From assembly GCF_035917975.1 (NCBI RefSeq), contig NZ_CP109130.1, positions 4,402,001-4,466,000 on the forward strand: DNA of 64,000 nt, written 5' to 3'. The translations under genes and the position numbers were made by a program. Each line of letters opens with the position of its first letter. The first letter of the stretch is position 1. The stretch is from Streptosporangium sp. NBC_01756. Lineage in GTDB: Bacteria > Actinomycetota > Actinomycetes > Streptosporangiales > Streptosporangiaceae. Positions 15,960-25,015 of the stretch are shown piece after piece. Under the pieces are notes generated by a model that was given only the letters and a program-made list of their open reading frames with translations, searched no databases and was not told the origin of the DNA.

Positions 15960-17126
15960 ATGTGTTCGATCGTGAGGCTGGTGGTGCAGGTGAAACTCCT
16001 GCCGACGCCCGAGCAGGCGGCGGCGCTGGAAGCGACCCTGAACGCCGTCAACACCGCCGCCTGCCAGGTCTCCCGGCTGGCGCATCAACAGCGGACCTTC
16101 CGCAACTACGACCTGCGCAAGCACGCCTACGAGGAAATCAAGGCCGGGTATGGGCTCGCCGCCCAGGCCGCGCAGCACGTGATCAAGAAGGTCGCGGACG
16201 CCTACACCACCCTGCATGCCAACCTCCGCAACGGTAACCTCGGCAAACCAGGCTCAGCGCGCAGACGGAGCGTAGAGTCCACACCCATCGCCTTCCGGCC
16301 CGACGCCGCCCAGCCCTACGACGACCGCTGCCTGTCCTGGCAGATCGACGTGGCGACCGTGTCGATCTGGACCGTGCGCGGCCGGGTGAAGAAGGTGGCG
16401 TTCACCGCCTCGGCCGAGCAGCTGAAAACCCTGGCGGCTCACCGCAAGGGCGAATCCGATCTCGTGCACCGCGACGGCATGTGGTTCCTCATCGCCACCT
16501 GCGATCTACCCGACGTCCCGCTCACCCCTCCGGGCGGGTTCGTCGGAGTGGACCTGGGCATCGCCAACATCGCCACCACCAGTACCGGTGCGCGACACAG
16601 CGGCAAAGGCCTGAACGCCGTCCGGCATCGACAGCGCGAACTGCGCCGCCGTTTGCAAGCCAAAGGCACCAAATCCGCCAAGCGGCTGCTCAAGAAGCGC
16701 CGCCGTACGGAAGCACGGTTCGCCGCCGACACCAACCACCGCATCGCCAAGCAGATCGTGACCGAGGCAGAACGCACCGGGCAGGGGATCGCTCTGGAAG
16801 ACCTCCAGAACATCCGTGAGCGGGTACGGCTTCGCAAGCCCCAGCGGGTCACGCTGCACTCGTGGTCGTTTCACCAGCTCGGTGCGTTCATCACCTACAA
16901 GGCGGCCCGGGCCGGGGTCGCCGTCATCCATGTGGACCCCTCCTATACCAGCCAGCAGTGTTCGGCCTGCGGGCATGTGGATAGGAAGAACCGGCCCGAC
17001 CAGGAAACCTTCCTCTGCACGTCGTGCGGCTTCGCTGAGCACGCCGACGTCAACGCGGCCCGCAACATCGCCTCACGCGGTGTGGCGGGCTGGGCAGTGA
17101 GTCACGCTGCCGACGACGCGGCCTGA
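15960..17126 (+). CDS. tnpB: TnpB, RNA-guided nuclease of the IS605-type element
   Basis: The 388-residue protein belongs to the OrfB/TnpB ancestors of Cas12. The split RuvC triad is complete: D198 (GVDLGIANIA), E280 (GIALEDLQNIR) and D363 (HADVNAARNIA). The zinc ribbon has C334, C337, C353 and C356. The N-terminal REC-like region begins VKLLPTPEQAAALEATLNAV. The family cuts the vacated donor site using a guide RNA read from the right end of the element. It appears intact although the neighbouring tnpA is broken. Confidence 0.93.
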   Translation: MCSIVRLVVQVKLLPTPEQAAALEATLNAVNTAACQVSRLAHQQRTFRNYDLRKHAYEEIKAGYGLAAQAAQHVIKKVADAYTTLHANLRNGNLGKPGSARRRSVESTPIAFRPDAAQPYDDRCLSWQIDVATVSIWTVRGRVKKVAFTASAEQLKTLAAHRKGESDLVHRDGMWFLIATCDLPDVPLTPPGGFVGVDLGIANIATTSTGARHSGKGLNAVRHRQRELRRRLQAKGTKSAKRLLKKRRRTEARFAADTNHRIAKQIVTEAERTGQGIALEDLQNIRERVRLRKPQRVTLHSWSFHQLGAFITYKAARAGVAVIHVDPSYTSQQCSACGHVDRKNRPDQETFLCTSCGFAEHADVNAARNIASRGVAGWAVSHAADDAA

Positions 17127-17185
17127 ACTGTCGAAGCCATCGACGGCGAGGAGTTGCAAGCTCGGTCGTTTACGGCCGAGAAGCT
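17127..17185 (+). ncRNA. Inferred 3' part of the omegaRNA scaffold / right end
   Basis: In IS605-family elements the guide RNA overlaps the 3' end of tnpB and extends through the right-end hairpin, with the guide supplied by the flanking DNA. Here that region includes the hairpin at 17161-17180, and the adjoining guide would start near 17181 (aagctgacgccgtac). The assignment is by position; the transcript boundaries are unknown. Confidence 0.5.
17161..17180 (+). repeat. Right-end hairpin of the IS605-type element
   Basis: The sequence ctcggtcgtttacggccgag pairs ctcgg with ccgag plus inner bases around TTTA. It shares the tcgtttacg-like core with the left end. Confidence 0.8.
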
Positions 17186-17500
17186 GACGCCGTACATGAT
17201 CGTGCTGTCCAGTTGCAGCTTCATCTCGGGCGTGTGGTTCAGCCGGTTGTAGAGGACCCGAGCGACCTTGGGCATGTCGCGCCTGTCGGTCGACTCGGCC
17301 TGGACGATGCTGGCGATGGTCGTGATCTCCAGTGGCGTACGGCCGACACGCCGGGCACCGTCCACCAGGTTGCTGTCCTCGGCGGCGCGATTGAAGCGGG
17401 TCACCATCGCGGTGAGGAGTTCGTCGGGGCTCGACGTGGGCGAGACCTCATAGGTCGCGGGGAAGGCGAATCTGGACTTCCCCTCGTGGGGTGGAGACCC
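17181..17500 (-). pseudogene. mltG: mltG central part (split and 5'-truncated)
   Basis: The minus frame reads FAFPATYEVSPTSSPDELLT, LEITTIASIVQAESTDRRDM, then ARVLYNRLNHTPEMKLQLDS and TIMYGVSF. These are the MltG catalytic features: the FPATYEV entry and the IASIVQAE helix with the catalytic glutamate, followed by LQLDSTIMYG. The reading frame upstream of about 17500 has no LysM or transmembrane N-terminus and no start, so the gene had decayed at its 5' end too. A functional mltG copy must exist elsewhere if the cell needs it. Confidence 0.8.
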
Positions 17501-17650
17501 AGTGAGATCATCGTCAACGATCGTGCCCTGAGCCGTGCGGTGAACTCGCCCACCTCTCCTCTCCTTCCGCGTTACGGACCTGCTCGCCGGATGTCATGCA
17601 CCCCTGCCTGTTATCAGCGAGAATTCAGGTCAAACGACGGAAGGTGCCGG

Positions 17651-17893
17651 ATGGGCCGTCTGCGGGAAGCAGCTCAAGGGTTCGCCCTCATGATGTTCTT
17701 AGTGTTGGTCGGGTTCGGCGTGGTCTTCGGGATGTCCGCGCTGTTCGACCTGCCGTGGCTGGTGGACGTGTTGAGCGGTCGCCTGCCGCTGGTCATCGGC
17801 CTGCTCTTCGTGGTGGTCGTGCTGGGACTCGTGGCCTTCGTGGTGTCGTCGGTACGGAAGATCGGAAAAAGGCAACGTCGGTCGGCTGAGTGA
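17651..17893 (+). CDS. Small two-helix membrane protein
   Basis: ATG 17651 follows GGAAGGTG and opens an 80-residue protein with two hydrophobic segments (LMMFLVLVGFGVVFGMSALF, about 13-32; PLVIGLLFVVVVLGLVAFVV, about 46-65) and a basic C-terminal tail (RKIGKRQRRSAE). No family is recognised. It converges on the ABC exporter operon, leaving about 60 bp between stops. Confidence 0.6.
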   Translation: MGRLREAAQGFALMMFLVLVGFGVVFGMSALFDLPWLVDVLSGRLPLVIGLLFVVVVLGLVAFVVSSVRKIGKRQRRSAE

Positions 17894-17952
17894 CCGCCGC
17901 ACAGGTGGGTGCCGCGGCAATCGAAGGCAGGGCGACGACCCGGTACGGAGTG

Positions 17953-19563
17953 TCAACCGGACGGCATGTCCCGGCGGCGCAGGCCGTACAGGCCGAGGAG
18001 GATGAGCGCCGCCGCCAGCGCGGTCAGTACGGCGAGCGGCAGCACCGTCACCTCCGCACCGGGAAGCTGCGGGATGTGGTTGAACACCGACAGGTCGAGC
18101 ACCCACTGGCTCAGCCCGAGCTCTCCGCCGAGCCAGCCGAGCAGCAGGCTCACCAGGAGGATGGCGAACGCGCCCGCCGCCAGGCGGGGCAGCAGCCCGA
18201 ACAGCGCGAACGCGAGTCCGGCGAACAGCCACACCGCGGGTAGTTGGACGACCGCGGCGGCGAGGACGCGGGGCAGGTCGCGGCCGAGGTCGCCGGTGTT
18301 GAGCCCGTGTGCGAGCCCGGTGGCCGTCCCGAAGGCGGCCAGCCCGAGCGTCGGGCCGAGCAGGGCGAAGACGAGATGGCTGCCCGCCCAGCGCAGCCGG
18401 TCGACCGGCGCGGCGAGCAGGGGTTCGGCGCGTCCACCGCTCTCCTCCGCCCTGAGGCGCAGCGCCGCCTGGATCGCGTACCCGGCGGCGATCACGGCGA
18501 ACATGGTCATCATGCCCACCAGATACTGGTCGACGACCGTGCCGGGCCCGCCCACCCGGGCGAGGACCTCACGGGCCGCGGGGGAGCTGTTGTTCATCAG
18601 TTCGCCGATACTCTCGGCGATGCCGCCGAGTCCGAGACCGACCACGGCGAAGCCCGCGGTCCTGCTGATCAGCGATCCGCGATGCAGCCGCCATGCCAGG
18701 CCCAAGGGAGAGCGCAGGCCGGGCGGTGCGACGGCCGGGCCGACCCTGGCGGCGAACAGGCCGTTGCCGAGGTCCCGCCGGGCGGACAGCGCGACGGCCA
18801 CCGCGGTGAGTGCGACGGTCGCGCAGACGGCGAGCGCGACGATCCACCAGTGCTCGCCGTCGAACGGCCGCAGCCGGTGCGCCCAGCCGATCGGCGACAG
18901 CCAGGAGAGCCAGCCCCACCTGCCGCCGGACAGCGCGCTGACGTCGCCGATGCCGCGCAGCAGGAAGGCGGTGCCGAGGACGACGACGGCGATGCCGCGG
19001 GCACTCCCCGCGCTGGAGCCGAGCTGGGCGGCCACCGCGCCGATCGCGGCGAAGACCCAGCCGGCGACGGCCAGCTCGAAGCCGTAGGCGAGCGAGCCCG
19101 TCGCGGGCAGGCCCTGGCCGATCAGGACCAGCGCCGACAGCACGCCGAGGACGAGACAGGCCGTGCAGGTCATGACCAGGGCGGCGGCCAGGTCCGCATG
19201 ACGGGACACCGCGGTCGAGCCGATCAGCTCACGGCGGCCCGCCTCCTCCTCCGTCCTGGTGTGCCTGATGACGGTGAGAAGGCTGATGAGAGCGACCATG
19301 ACGGGGATGAATCCGGACCGCCAGCTGACGAGCTCGCCAAGGCTGGAGCCGTGCAGCGGGCCGTACGTCACGGTGAAGGCGGTGTTGTGGAGGCTCGTCT
19401 CCAGGTACTCCTGACGTGCCTGCGCGGTGGGATACCCACCGTTGAACGCGGCGACGAACGTCGGCGGGACCAGGGAGGGAAAGAGCACCCACAGCGGCAG
19501 CAGCCGGCGATCGCGTCGCAGCGCGAAGCGGACCAGGCGCCCGGTGCCGGTCGGCGCGTTCAT
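17953..19563 (-). CDS. ABC-2 type exporter permease (polyketide-antibiotic exporter-like)
   Basis: The 536-residue protein has about 12 hydrophobic segments and a C-terminal RRRDMPSG. It resembles the actinomycete group annotated as exporter of polyketide antibiotics (TnrB3-like), in which one long permease carries two ABC-2 units. It overlaps the ATPase gene by 4 nt, giving an operon in the order TetR, ATPase, permease. The substrate is unknown; multidrug or antibiotic export is the family expectation. Confidence 0.85.
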   Translation of the reverse strand: MNAPTGTGRLVRFALRRDRRLLPLWVLFPSLVPPTFVAAFNGGYPTAQARQEYLETSLHNTAFTVTYGPLHGSSLGELVSWRSGFIPVMVALISLLTVIRHTRTEEEAGRRELIGSTAVSRHADLAAALVMTCTACLVLGVLSALVLIGQGLPATGSLAYGFELAVAGWVFAAIGAVAAQLGSSAGSARGIAVVVLGTAFLLRGIGDVSALSGGRWGWLSWLSPIGWAHRLRPFDGEHWWIVALAVCATVALTAVAVALSARRDLGNGLFAARVGPAVAPPGLRSPLGLAWRLHRGSLISRTAGFAVVGLGLGGIAESIGELMNNSSPAAREVLARVGGPGTVVDQYLVGMMTMFAVIAAGYAIQAALRLRAEESGGRAEPLLAAPVDRLRWAGSHLVFALLGPTLGLAAFGTATGLAHGLNTGDLGRDLPRVLAAAVVQLPAVWLFAGLAFALFGLLPRLAAGAFAILLVSLLLGWLGGELGLSQWVLDLSVFNHIPQLPGAEVTVLPLAVLTALAAALILLGLYGLRRRDMPSG

Positions 19564-20483
19564 CGGGTCGCCTCCGCGTGCCGTCCGGTGCCCGCGCCCG
19601 TCCTGTCGTAGTGCCGCAGGAACAGCTCCTCCAGGGTGGGCGGCCGGCTGACGAGACTGCGCACACCGATCGAGGAGAGCCTGCTCAGCGCCGCGCCGAG
19701 CGCGGTGGAGTCGACGTCGAAGCGGACCCGGTCACCGTCCACGCGAACGTCGTGCACACCCGGCAGGTCCTCCAGCCCGTACGGCGGGCCCTCCAGCTCG
19801 GCCTGGACGCTGGTGCGGGTCAGGTGCCGCAGGTCGGAGAGCGTGCCGGTCTCGACCGCCCGGCCGTCGCGGATGATGGTGAGCCTGTCGCACAGCGCCT
19901 CGACCTCGGCGAGGATGTGGCTGGACAGCAGCACCGTCCGGTCGCCTCGCCGTACCTCCTCCCGGATGGTCTCGCGGAAGACCTCCTCCATCAGCGGGTC
20001 GAGGCCGGAGGTCGGTTCGTCGAGGATGAGCAGTTCCACGTCGGAGGCGAGGGCGGCGACCAGGGCCACCTTCTGCCGGTTGCCCTTGGAGTAGGCGCGC
20101 CCCTTCTTGCGGGGGTCGAGGTCGAAGCGCTCCAGCAGGTCGGCGCGGCGGCGCCGGTCGAGCCCGCCGCGCAACCGGCCGAGCAGGTCGATCACCTCGC
20201 CGCCCGACAGGTTCGGCCACAGTGTGACGTCGCCGGGCACGTAGGCCAGCCGGCGGTGCAGCGCGGTCGCGTCGGCCCACGGGTCGCCGCCGAGCAGGCG
20301 AGCGGTGCCCTCGTCGGCGCGCATCAGCCCCAGCAGGACACGGATCGTGGTGCTCTTCCCCGCGCCGTTGGGCCCCAGGAAGCCGTGCACCTCTCCGGTG
20401 CGCACGGTGAGGTCGAGGCCGTCCAGTGCCTTGGTGGCGCCGAACGTCTTGACCAACCCGGCCACCGAGATGGCGTCAGTCAT
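19560..20483 (-). CDS. ABC transporter ATP-binding protein (DrrA/CcmA type)
   Basis: The 307-residue ATPase has Walker [11 protein letters not shown] (residues 37-46), the Q-loop region, signature [14 protein letters not shown], Walker [14 protein letters not shown] and switch His [11 protein letters not shown]. The C-terminal ~90 residues follow the DrrA-like extension. It couples ATP hydrolysis to export by the downstream permease. Its start overlaps the TetR stop by 8 nt, so expression follows the repressor gene. Confidence 0.93.
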   Translation of the reverse strand: MTDAISVAGLVKTFGATKALDGLDLTVRTGEVHGFLGPNGAGKSTTIRVLLGLMRADEGTARLLGGDPWADATALHRRLAYVPGDVTLWPNLSGGEVIDLLGRLRGGLDRRRRADLLERFDLDPRKKGRAYSKGNRQKVALVAALASDVELLILDEPTSGLDPLMEEVFRETIREEVRRGDRTVLLSSHILAEVEALCDRLTIIRDGRAVETGTLSDLRHLTRTSVQAELEGPPYGLEDLPGVHDVRVDGDRVRFDVDSTALGAALSRLSSIGVRSLVSRPPTLEELFLRHYDRTGAGTGRHAEATR

Positions 20484-21195
20484 GCTGCTGCTCCTTGCGT
20501 TGGCGGGACCAGGCTCCGCGGTCTGTCGGGGGCGGCTCGGGCTGGAGCCTGTCGAGAGCCGCTCTGGCCTCGGCGGCGTTCTCGACGCTGAGCATGGGAT
20601 GTGAATAGACGTCGATGAGGGTCCTGGCGAGCAGCAGGTCTCCCTCGGGGGTGAACAGGTCGACGCCCATGCCCCTGGACACGTGCTTGTGCAGCACCGC
20701 GATGGCCAGCGCCATCGCGGTGCCCACCGTCGCCCTGGCCTTCCGGTCGACGTCGGGGACGTCGGGACGCTTCTCGTCGGCTTCGGCGAGCCACTCCTCG
20801 CTGAGCTCGACCATCTGGTCGAAGACGGCCTCGGCCGATCCCTCCACCAGCGCGCGGGCCAGGTATCCCCGGTAGGGGCCCATCATGGCGTTGGCGGCGG
20901 CGACGGGGTTCGCCTGGTCGGGCACCTGGCCCGACCGGACCTCGTCGTTGAGTTTGCGGATCATCTTGGCCAGGTGCGCGTCGCACGTCTCCCGCAGCCC
21001 CTGCTTGGAGCCGAAGTGGTGGCGCACCAGCCCTGACGACACACCGGCGGTCTCGGCGATGCCCCTGATCGTGGCCCGCTCGAACCCCTGCTCGGCGAAG
21101 TGCAGCATCGCGGCGTCCCTGATGCGGGCGCGGGCGGTGAGGTCCTCGGGGTCGGGTCCGGTCGTGGTCACGCTCGTTTCCCCTTGCTTACGCAT
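20476..21195 (-). CDS. TetR-family repressor of the ABC exporter operon
   Basis: The 239-residue protein has a TetR HTH at about 20-68 ([40 protein letters not shown]) and a helical ligand domain. It is the first gene of a three-gene overlapping operon with the ABC ATPase and permease. A perfect 8-bp inverted repeat lies 28 bp upstream, so autoregulation and drug-responsive derepression of the exporter is the natural model. Confidence 0.92.
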   Translation of the reverse strand: MRKQGETSVTTTGPDPEDLTARARIRDAAMLHFAEQGFERATIRGIAETAGVSSGLVRHHFGSKQGLRETCDAHLAKMIRKLNDEVRSGQVPDQANPVAAANAMMGPYRGYLARALVEGSAEAVFDQMVELSEEWLAEADEKRPDVPDVDRKARATVGTAMALAIAVLHKHVSRGMGVDLFTPEGDLLLARTLIDVYSHPMLSVENAAEARAALDRLQPEPPPTDRGAWSRQRKEQQHD

Positions 21196-21222
21196 ATAGC
21201 TGACTGCTTCTCAGTTCAAAAT

Positions 21223-21240
21223 ACTACACACATGTGTAGT
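21223..21240. promoter_or_regulatory. Operator of the ABC-exporter TetR
   Basis: ACTACACACATGTGTAGT is a perfect inverted repeat (8-2-8) 28 bp upstream of the TetR start. Its placement and size fit a TetR dimer site. Confidence 0.7.
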
Positions 21241-21350
21241 CGCCGTTCAATGTGGTGCCGTACCGGCTTTCACCCAGGGCGCGCGGACGGTGGCCTGGCC
21301 CTGCGGGGTGACCGTCGACGTCTTCCCCGCGGAGGAGGTTGTGCTCCGCG

Positions 21351-21362
21351 CTTTATCGAAAG
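21351..21362. promoter_or_regulatory. Possible ROK operator
   Basis: The palindrome CTTTATCGAAAG lies 28 bp before the ROK start. A related TTTATCCAAG appears inverted at about 22678-22689, before the solute-binding-protein stump, consistent with one regulator reading both promoters. Confidence 0.35.
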
Positions 21363-21389
21363 AGCCTTGTCAAAGTAGGATCGATCATT

Positions 21390-22535
21390 ATGAGACAGGC
21401 GAGCGGTGACGCGTCCCTCCTGCGGAGGCTCAACTCCGCCGCGATCCTGCGCATCCTGCGCGGCCGCGAGGTCGCCACGCTGACCGAACTGGCCTCCGCC
21501 GCCGGAGTCTCCAGACCCACGGCCGAGGGGGTCGTCGAGGATCTGCTGGCCGACGGCTGGGTCGAGGAGTACGCCGAGGACGAGCACGCCGACCGCCAGC
21601 GCGGCCGTCCCGCCCGGCGTTTCCGGTTCCGCGCCTCCTCCGCGCACGTGGCCGGCGTCTACATCGACAGCGCCAACCTCCAGGCCATGGTCTGCGACCT
21701 GGGCGGAGAGGTCAGGGCGGTGCGCAGGCAGCCGCTCCCCGCCGACACCCCCGCGCCCGAGAGGCTGGCCGCCCTCGCCGAGCTGGTCCGGCTGGTCGCC
21801 GCCGACGCCGAGGTCGCCGTCGCCGACCTGGCCGTCGTGGGTGTGGGCACGACCGGCGTGGTCGACGGCGAGGGCCGGGTCGTCAAGAGCATCATGCTGC
21901 CCGGCTGGACGGGACTGCACCTGCACGCCGAGCTGTCCGCACGCATCCCGGTCCCGGTGGTCGTCGAGAACGACATGCGCCTGGCGGTCATGGCCGAGCA
22001 CTGGCGTGGGGCCGCCTGCGGCTGCGACGACGTGGTCTACCTGCTCACCGGCGACAGGATCGGCATGGGCCTGCTCATCGGCGGCCGGGCACACCGGGGT
22101 GCCCACGCCGCCGCGGGCGAGATCGGCTCCCAGCCCAACGACAACTGGTCGGCCTTCCGCTACGTGGCCGACTACGCGATGGCGGTGGAGCCCGGCGAGT
22201 TGCGCGGGAGCCGGCAGAGTGCGGAGTTCGCCATCTCCAGGGCGCGCTCGGGCGACGAGAAGGCCCGGCTGGCGGTCAGGAGGTTCGGGCGCGCCCTGGC
22301 GGCCGGCCTGATCACCGTGGTCAACCCGCTCGACCCGGAGATGGTGGTCATCGGCGGCAGCCTCTCGGCGGCCGGTGACCTGCTCGTGGACCCGATCCAG
22401 GAACTGCTGGACGAATACTGCCTGTACCCGCCGAAGGTCGTCGCATCGGGGCTCGGCGGCGAGTGCATCACCCTGGGCGCCGTACGGCTGGCGCTCGACC
22501 ACGCCGAGCGGCTCCTGTTTACGATGCCGGATTGA
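21390..22535 (+). CDS. ROK-family transcriptional regulator
   Basis: The 381-residue protein starts at ATG 21390 with AGGA 9 nt upstream. The N-terminal winged helix (LRRLNSAAILRILRGREVAT, ASAAGVSRPTAEGVVEDLL) is followed by the ROK fold (VGVGTTGVVDGEGRVVKSIM, VVENDMRLAVMAEHWRGAAC, AAAGEIGS). Such XylR/NagC-type proteins repress sugar uptake genes. Behind it lie the stump of a sugar-binding protein and a Gfo/Idh/MocA oxidoreductase, so its regulon here is partly deleted. Confidence 0.92.
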   Translation: MRQASGDASLLRRLNSAAILRILRGREVATLTELASAAGVSRPTAEGVVEDLLADGWVEEYAEDEHADRQRGRPARRFRFRASSAHVAGVYIDSANLQAMVCDLGGEVRAVRRQPLPADTPAPERLAALAELVRLVAADAEVAVADLAVVGVGTTGVVDGEGRVVKSIMLPGWTGLHLHAELSARIPVPVVVENDMRLAVMAEHWRGAACGCDDVVYLLTGDRIGMGLLIGGRAHRGAHAAAGEIGSQPNDNWSAFRYVADYAMAVEPGELRGSRQSAEFAISRARSGDEKARLAVRRFGRALAAGLITVVNPLDPEMVVIGGSLSAAGDLLVDPIQELLDEYCLYPPKVVASGLGGECITLGAVRLALDHAERLLFTMPD

Positions 22536-22720
22536 GTATTAGGGGAACGTCCTGCCGTCTTCCTGTTTGACCAGGTCGGATCAGGCGTAAGCGCCGCCCG
22601 AGGGCGGTGACTCTTCGGTCACGGCCCGATCGCCGGACCGCATCGATTGTCCGTTTCTGTCGTATTTACTCTAGTTTCTTGGATAAATGGGCGCTAGCCT
22701 CCAGGCGAACTTGTTCCAAC

Positions 22721-22885
22721 ACGGAGAAGTACGGCGAGCTCAGCACCATGGCCTCCGACATGGTGGCCGACCTCGTCACCGGTCGTAAGCCGCTCTCCGG
22801 TTGGCGGGACTTCACGGAGAAGTGGATGGACAAGGGCGGCGCCGCGATGAAGGCCGAGTACGAGGCCTCCGTCGCCGAGGGCTGA
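22721..22885 (+). pseudogene. ABC sugar-binding protein, C-terminal stump
   Basis: The last 54 codons (TEKYGELSTMASDMVADLVT, LSGWRDFTEKWMDKGGAAMK, ending EYEASVAEG) match the C-terminal helices of CUT1-type extracellular solute-binding proteins. The signal peptide, lipobox and both lobes are missing. The bases just upstream (gtatttactctagtttcttg) look like the original promoter, implying an internal deletion that removed about 1.2 kb or more, with the permease genes also absent. Confidence 0.75.
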
Positions 22886-22915
22886 CGCCCGCCGTACCAC
22901 CGAGAAAGGACAGAA

Positions 22916-24082
22916 GTGGAAGACCTGCGTATCGGCGTCATCGGCCTCGGCCTGCGGACCAGCCTGGCGCTCTCGGCCCACCGACCGGGCAAGGGTTCGG
23001 TGGTGGCCGCGCTGTGCGACTCCGACCCGGCGGTGCTCAAGCGCCAGTCCGAGCGGTTCGACGCCGAGATCCTGACCGAGGACCACCGCGAACTGCTCGA
23101 CCGCGCCGACCTCGACGCGATCATCGTCATGACCCCCGACGACACCCACGAGCGCATCGCGATCGACTGTCTCCAGGCAGGCAAGGCCGTGTACCTGGAG
23201 AAGCCGCTGCACATCACCGTGGAGGGCTGCGACAACATCCTGCGCACCGCGAAGGAGACCGGGACCCGGCTCTACGTCGGGCACAACATGCGGCACATGG
23301 GCGTGGTCCGGACCATGCGCGACATCATCCGGAAGGGGGTCATCGGCGAGCCGAAGACCGTCTGGGCGCGCCACTTCGTTTCCTACGGCGGCGACTACTA
23401 CTTCAAGGACTGGCACGCGGACCGCACCCGCACCACGGGCCTGCTGCTGCAGAAGGCGGCCCACGACCTCGACGTCATCCACTGGCTGGCGGGCGGTTAC
23501 ACCACGCGCGTCAACGCCCTCGGCGACCTGATGCTCTACGGCGACCTGCCGCGCCGCGAGCCCGGCACCCCGCGGCCGGAGAACTGGCTCAAGGAGTTCG
23601 AGTGGCCGCCCACCCAGCGCAGGAACCTGCACCACATCGTGGACGTCGAAGACGTCTCGGTGATGAACATGCGCCTGGACAACGGCGTCATCGCCTCCTA
23701 CCAGCAGTGCCACTTCAGTCCCGACTACGTGCGCAACTACACCGTCATCGGGACCGAGGGGCGGCTGGAGAACTTCGGTGACGGCCCCGGTGACACGGTC
23801 AAGGTCTGGAACACCGGGCCGACCGGCTACCGCGGTGACTGCGACATCGCCTACAAGGTGCCCGCGGCGGCCGGCCCGCACGGCGGTGCCGACGTCGGGA
23901 TCATCGCGGAGTTCATCCGCTTCGTGCGCGAGGGCGGGGGCACCGACACCTCTCCGGTGGCGGCCCGGATGAGCGTCGCCGCCGGGTACATGGCGACGAT
24001 GTCGCTGCGTGACGGCGGCATGCCGTACGACGTGCCACCGCTGGACCCCGAACTGGTCGCCTACTTCGACGGCGGCCAGTGA
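22916..24082 (+). CDS. Gfo/Idh/MocA-family oxidoreductase
   Basis: The 388-residue protein starts at GTG 22916 after GAGAAAGGA. The Rossmann motif is IGVIGLGLRTSLALS, and the MocA signature YLEKPLHITVEGCDNIL carries the catalytic EKP lysine. The segment HDLDVIHWLAGG carries the conserved D-x-x-H-x-x-x-W. It is a NAD(P)-dependent sugar or inositol dehydrogenase, cytosolic and without a Tat signal. It is the surviving catabolic gene of the ROK-controlled locus. Confidence 0.92.
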   Translation: MEDLRIGVIGLGLRTSLALSAHRPGKGSVVAALCDSDPAVLKRQSERFDAEILTEDHRELLDRADLDAIIVMTPDDTHERIAIDCLQAGKAVYLEKPLHITVEGCDNILRTAKETGTRLYVGHNMRHMGVVRTMRDIIRKGVIGEPKTVWARHFVSYGGDYYFKDWHADRTRTTGLLLQKAAHDLDVIHWLAGGYTTRVNALGDLMLYGDLPRREPGTPRPENWLKEFEWPPTQRRNLHHIVDVEDVSVMNMRLDNGVIASYQQCHFSPDYVRNYTVIGTEGRLENFGDGPGDTVKVWNTGPTGYRGDCDIAYKVPAAAGPHGGADVGIIAEFIRFVREGGGTDTSPVAARMSVAAGYMATMSLRDGGMPYDVPPLDPELVAYFDGGQ

Positions 24083-24101
24083 TCCGTCGGCGCCTTCGTC
24101 A

Positions 24102-24120
24102 CCCGGCCCCCTCGGCCGGG
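24102..24120 (+). terminator. Hairpin after the oxidoreductase gene
   Basis: The stem cccggcc/ggccggg around a 5-base loop lies 20 nt after the stop at 24082. There is no U-tract. Confidence 0.5.
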
Positions 24121-24164
24121 CCATGCGGGCGGGCCGCCACCGGTGACCGATGGCCCGGGTCCGG

Positions 24165-24965
24165 TCAGTCGGTGGTCCTGGCGGCGAAGGACTCGATGAC
24201 GGCGGCGACCTCGGCGGGTGCGGCCGCGTGCGCGCTGTGTCCCTGACCGTGCAGCACCACCCGCTCGGCGCGGGGCAGCACGCGTGCCAGCGCATCGAGG
24301 CGTTCGCCCAGGTGGGCCGGGCTGCGGTCGCCGCCGAGCAGCAGCACCGGTGCCTCGACTCCGGCATAGGCGTCGAGCCGGACGCCGAGCCGGTCCAGCG
24401 CCTCGTTGTCGTCGATCTGGTGGGGGACGAGCGGGCGCAACCGCGGACTGAGGGCGGTGAACACGCCGGCCAGGAAGGCCATCCAGGCCGGGAGCCCTAC
24501 GGTGTCCCGGATGAAGATCCGGAGCGCCCTGCCGGGGCGTCCGGCCGCGATGGCCTGCCGGGCACGGACGTTGACCTCGCCGCCGGGACCGCCGAGCGGA
24601 GGGCCGATCACGACCGGTGGCTCGTAGAGGACGGCACCGGTGAACATCCCGGGGGCGGCGAGCAGGGACTCCAGAGCGACCACGGCGCCGGAGGAGTGGC
24701 CGACGAGCAGGATCGGGGAACCGATCTCCCGGGCGGCGGCGACCACGTGCTCGACCTCCTGCGAGATCGTCGCGGGGCCGGGCAGGTCCTGCCGGTACTG
24801 CCGGCGGTGCAGGCGCACGACCCGGTGACGCGGCGTCAGCCGGGTCGCCACCTTGTCCCAGGATCGGCCGTCGTCCAGTCCGGGATGGAGGATCAGCAGG
24901 GCCGGTCCCCGACCCTCGTCGGTGGCGCGGACCTCGGTGCCGTCGGGCGCCGTGGTGATGAGCAT
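24165..24965 (-). CDS. Alpha/beta hydrolase
   Basis: The 266-residue enzyme has the oxyanion region ILHPGLDDGRSWD, nucleophile elbow VGHSSGAVVAL (G-H-S-S-G), acid region LLLGGDRSPAH and catalytic His in VLHGQGHSAHAAAP. It looks catalytically complete. The start has an AGGAGG site that overlaps the first operator of the divergent TetR gene, so it is almost certainly repressed by that TetR. The substrate is unknown. Confidence 0.9.
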   Translation of the reverse strand: MLITTAPDGTEVRATDEGRGPALLILHPGLDDGRSWDKVATRLTPRHRVVRLHRRQYRQDLPGPATISQEVEHVVAAAREIGSPILLVGHSSGAVVALESLLAAPGMFTGAVLYEPPVVIGPPLGGPGGEVNVRARQAIAAGRPGRALRIFIRDTVGLPAWMAFLAGVFTALSPRLRPLVPHQIDDNEALDRLGVRLDAYAGVEAPVLLLGGDRSPAHLGERLDALARVLPRAERVVLHGQGHSAHAAAPAEVAAVIESFAARTTD

Positions 24966-24974
24966 GTCGACCTC

Positions 24975-25009
24975 CTTAGCAATGCTAAGGGTAACTTAGC
25001 GCTGCTAAG
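24975..25009. promoter_or_regulatory. Twin TetR operators between hydrolase and tetR
   Basis: CTTAGCAATGCTAAG (24975-24989) and CTTAGCGCTGCTAAG (24995-25009) are palindromes with centres 20 bp apart, about two helical turns. The first overlaps the hydrolase ribosome site and the second abuts the tetR start, so occupancy would silence both genes. Confidence 0.8.
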
Positions 25010-25015
25010 GTGACA

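Larger units (their letters stand above)
15425..17185. mobile_element. IS200/IS605-type element (tnpA and tnpB divergent) inserted in mltG
   Basis: Both ends carry subterminal hairpins with the same loop core: cccgggcgtttacgcccggg at 15431-15450 and ctcggtcgtttacggccgag at 17161-17180. Such imperfectly matched palindromes, rather than inverted repeats, are what the Y1 transposase recognises at IS605-family ends. Inside are a Y1-type tnpA (minus) and a tnpB (plus), divergent as in IS605. The element separates the two mltG segments. The exact outer boundaries are estimated to within a few bases. Confidence 0.85.

Noticed and set aside
18244..19611. Long plus-strand frame opposite the ABC permease
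   Set aside because: It is antisense to a membrane protein with clear hydrophobic helices.
22694..24367. Long minus-strand frame opposite the Gfo/Idh/MocA gene
   Set aside because: A shadow of the oxidoreductase, with no domain.
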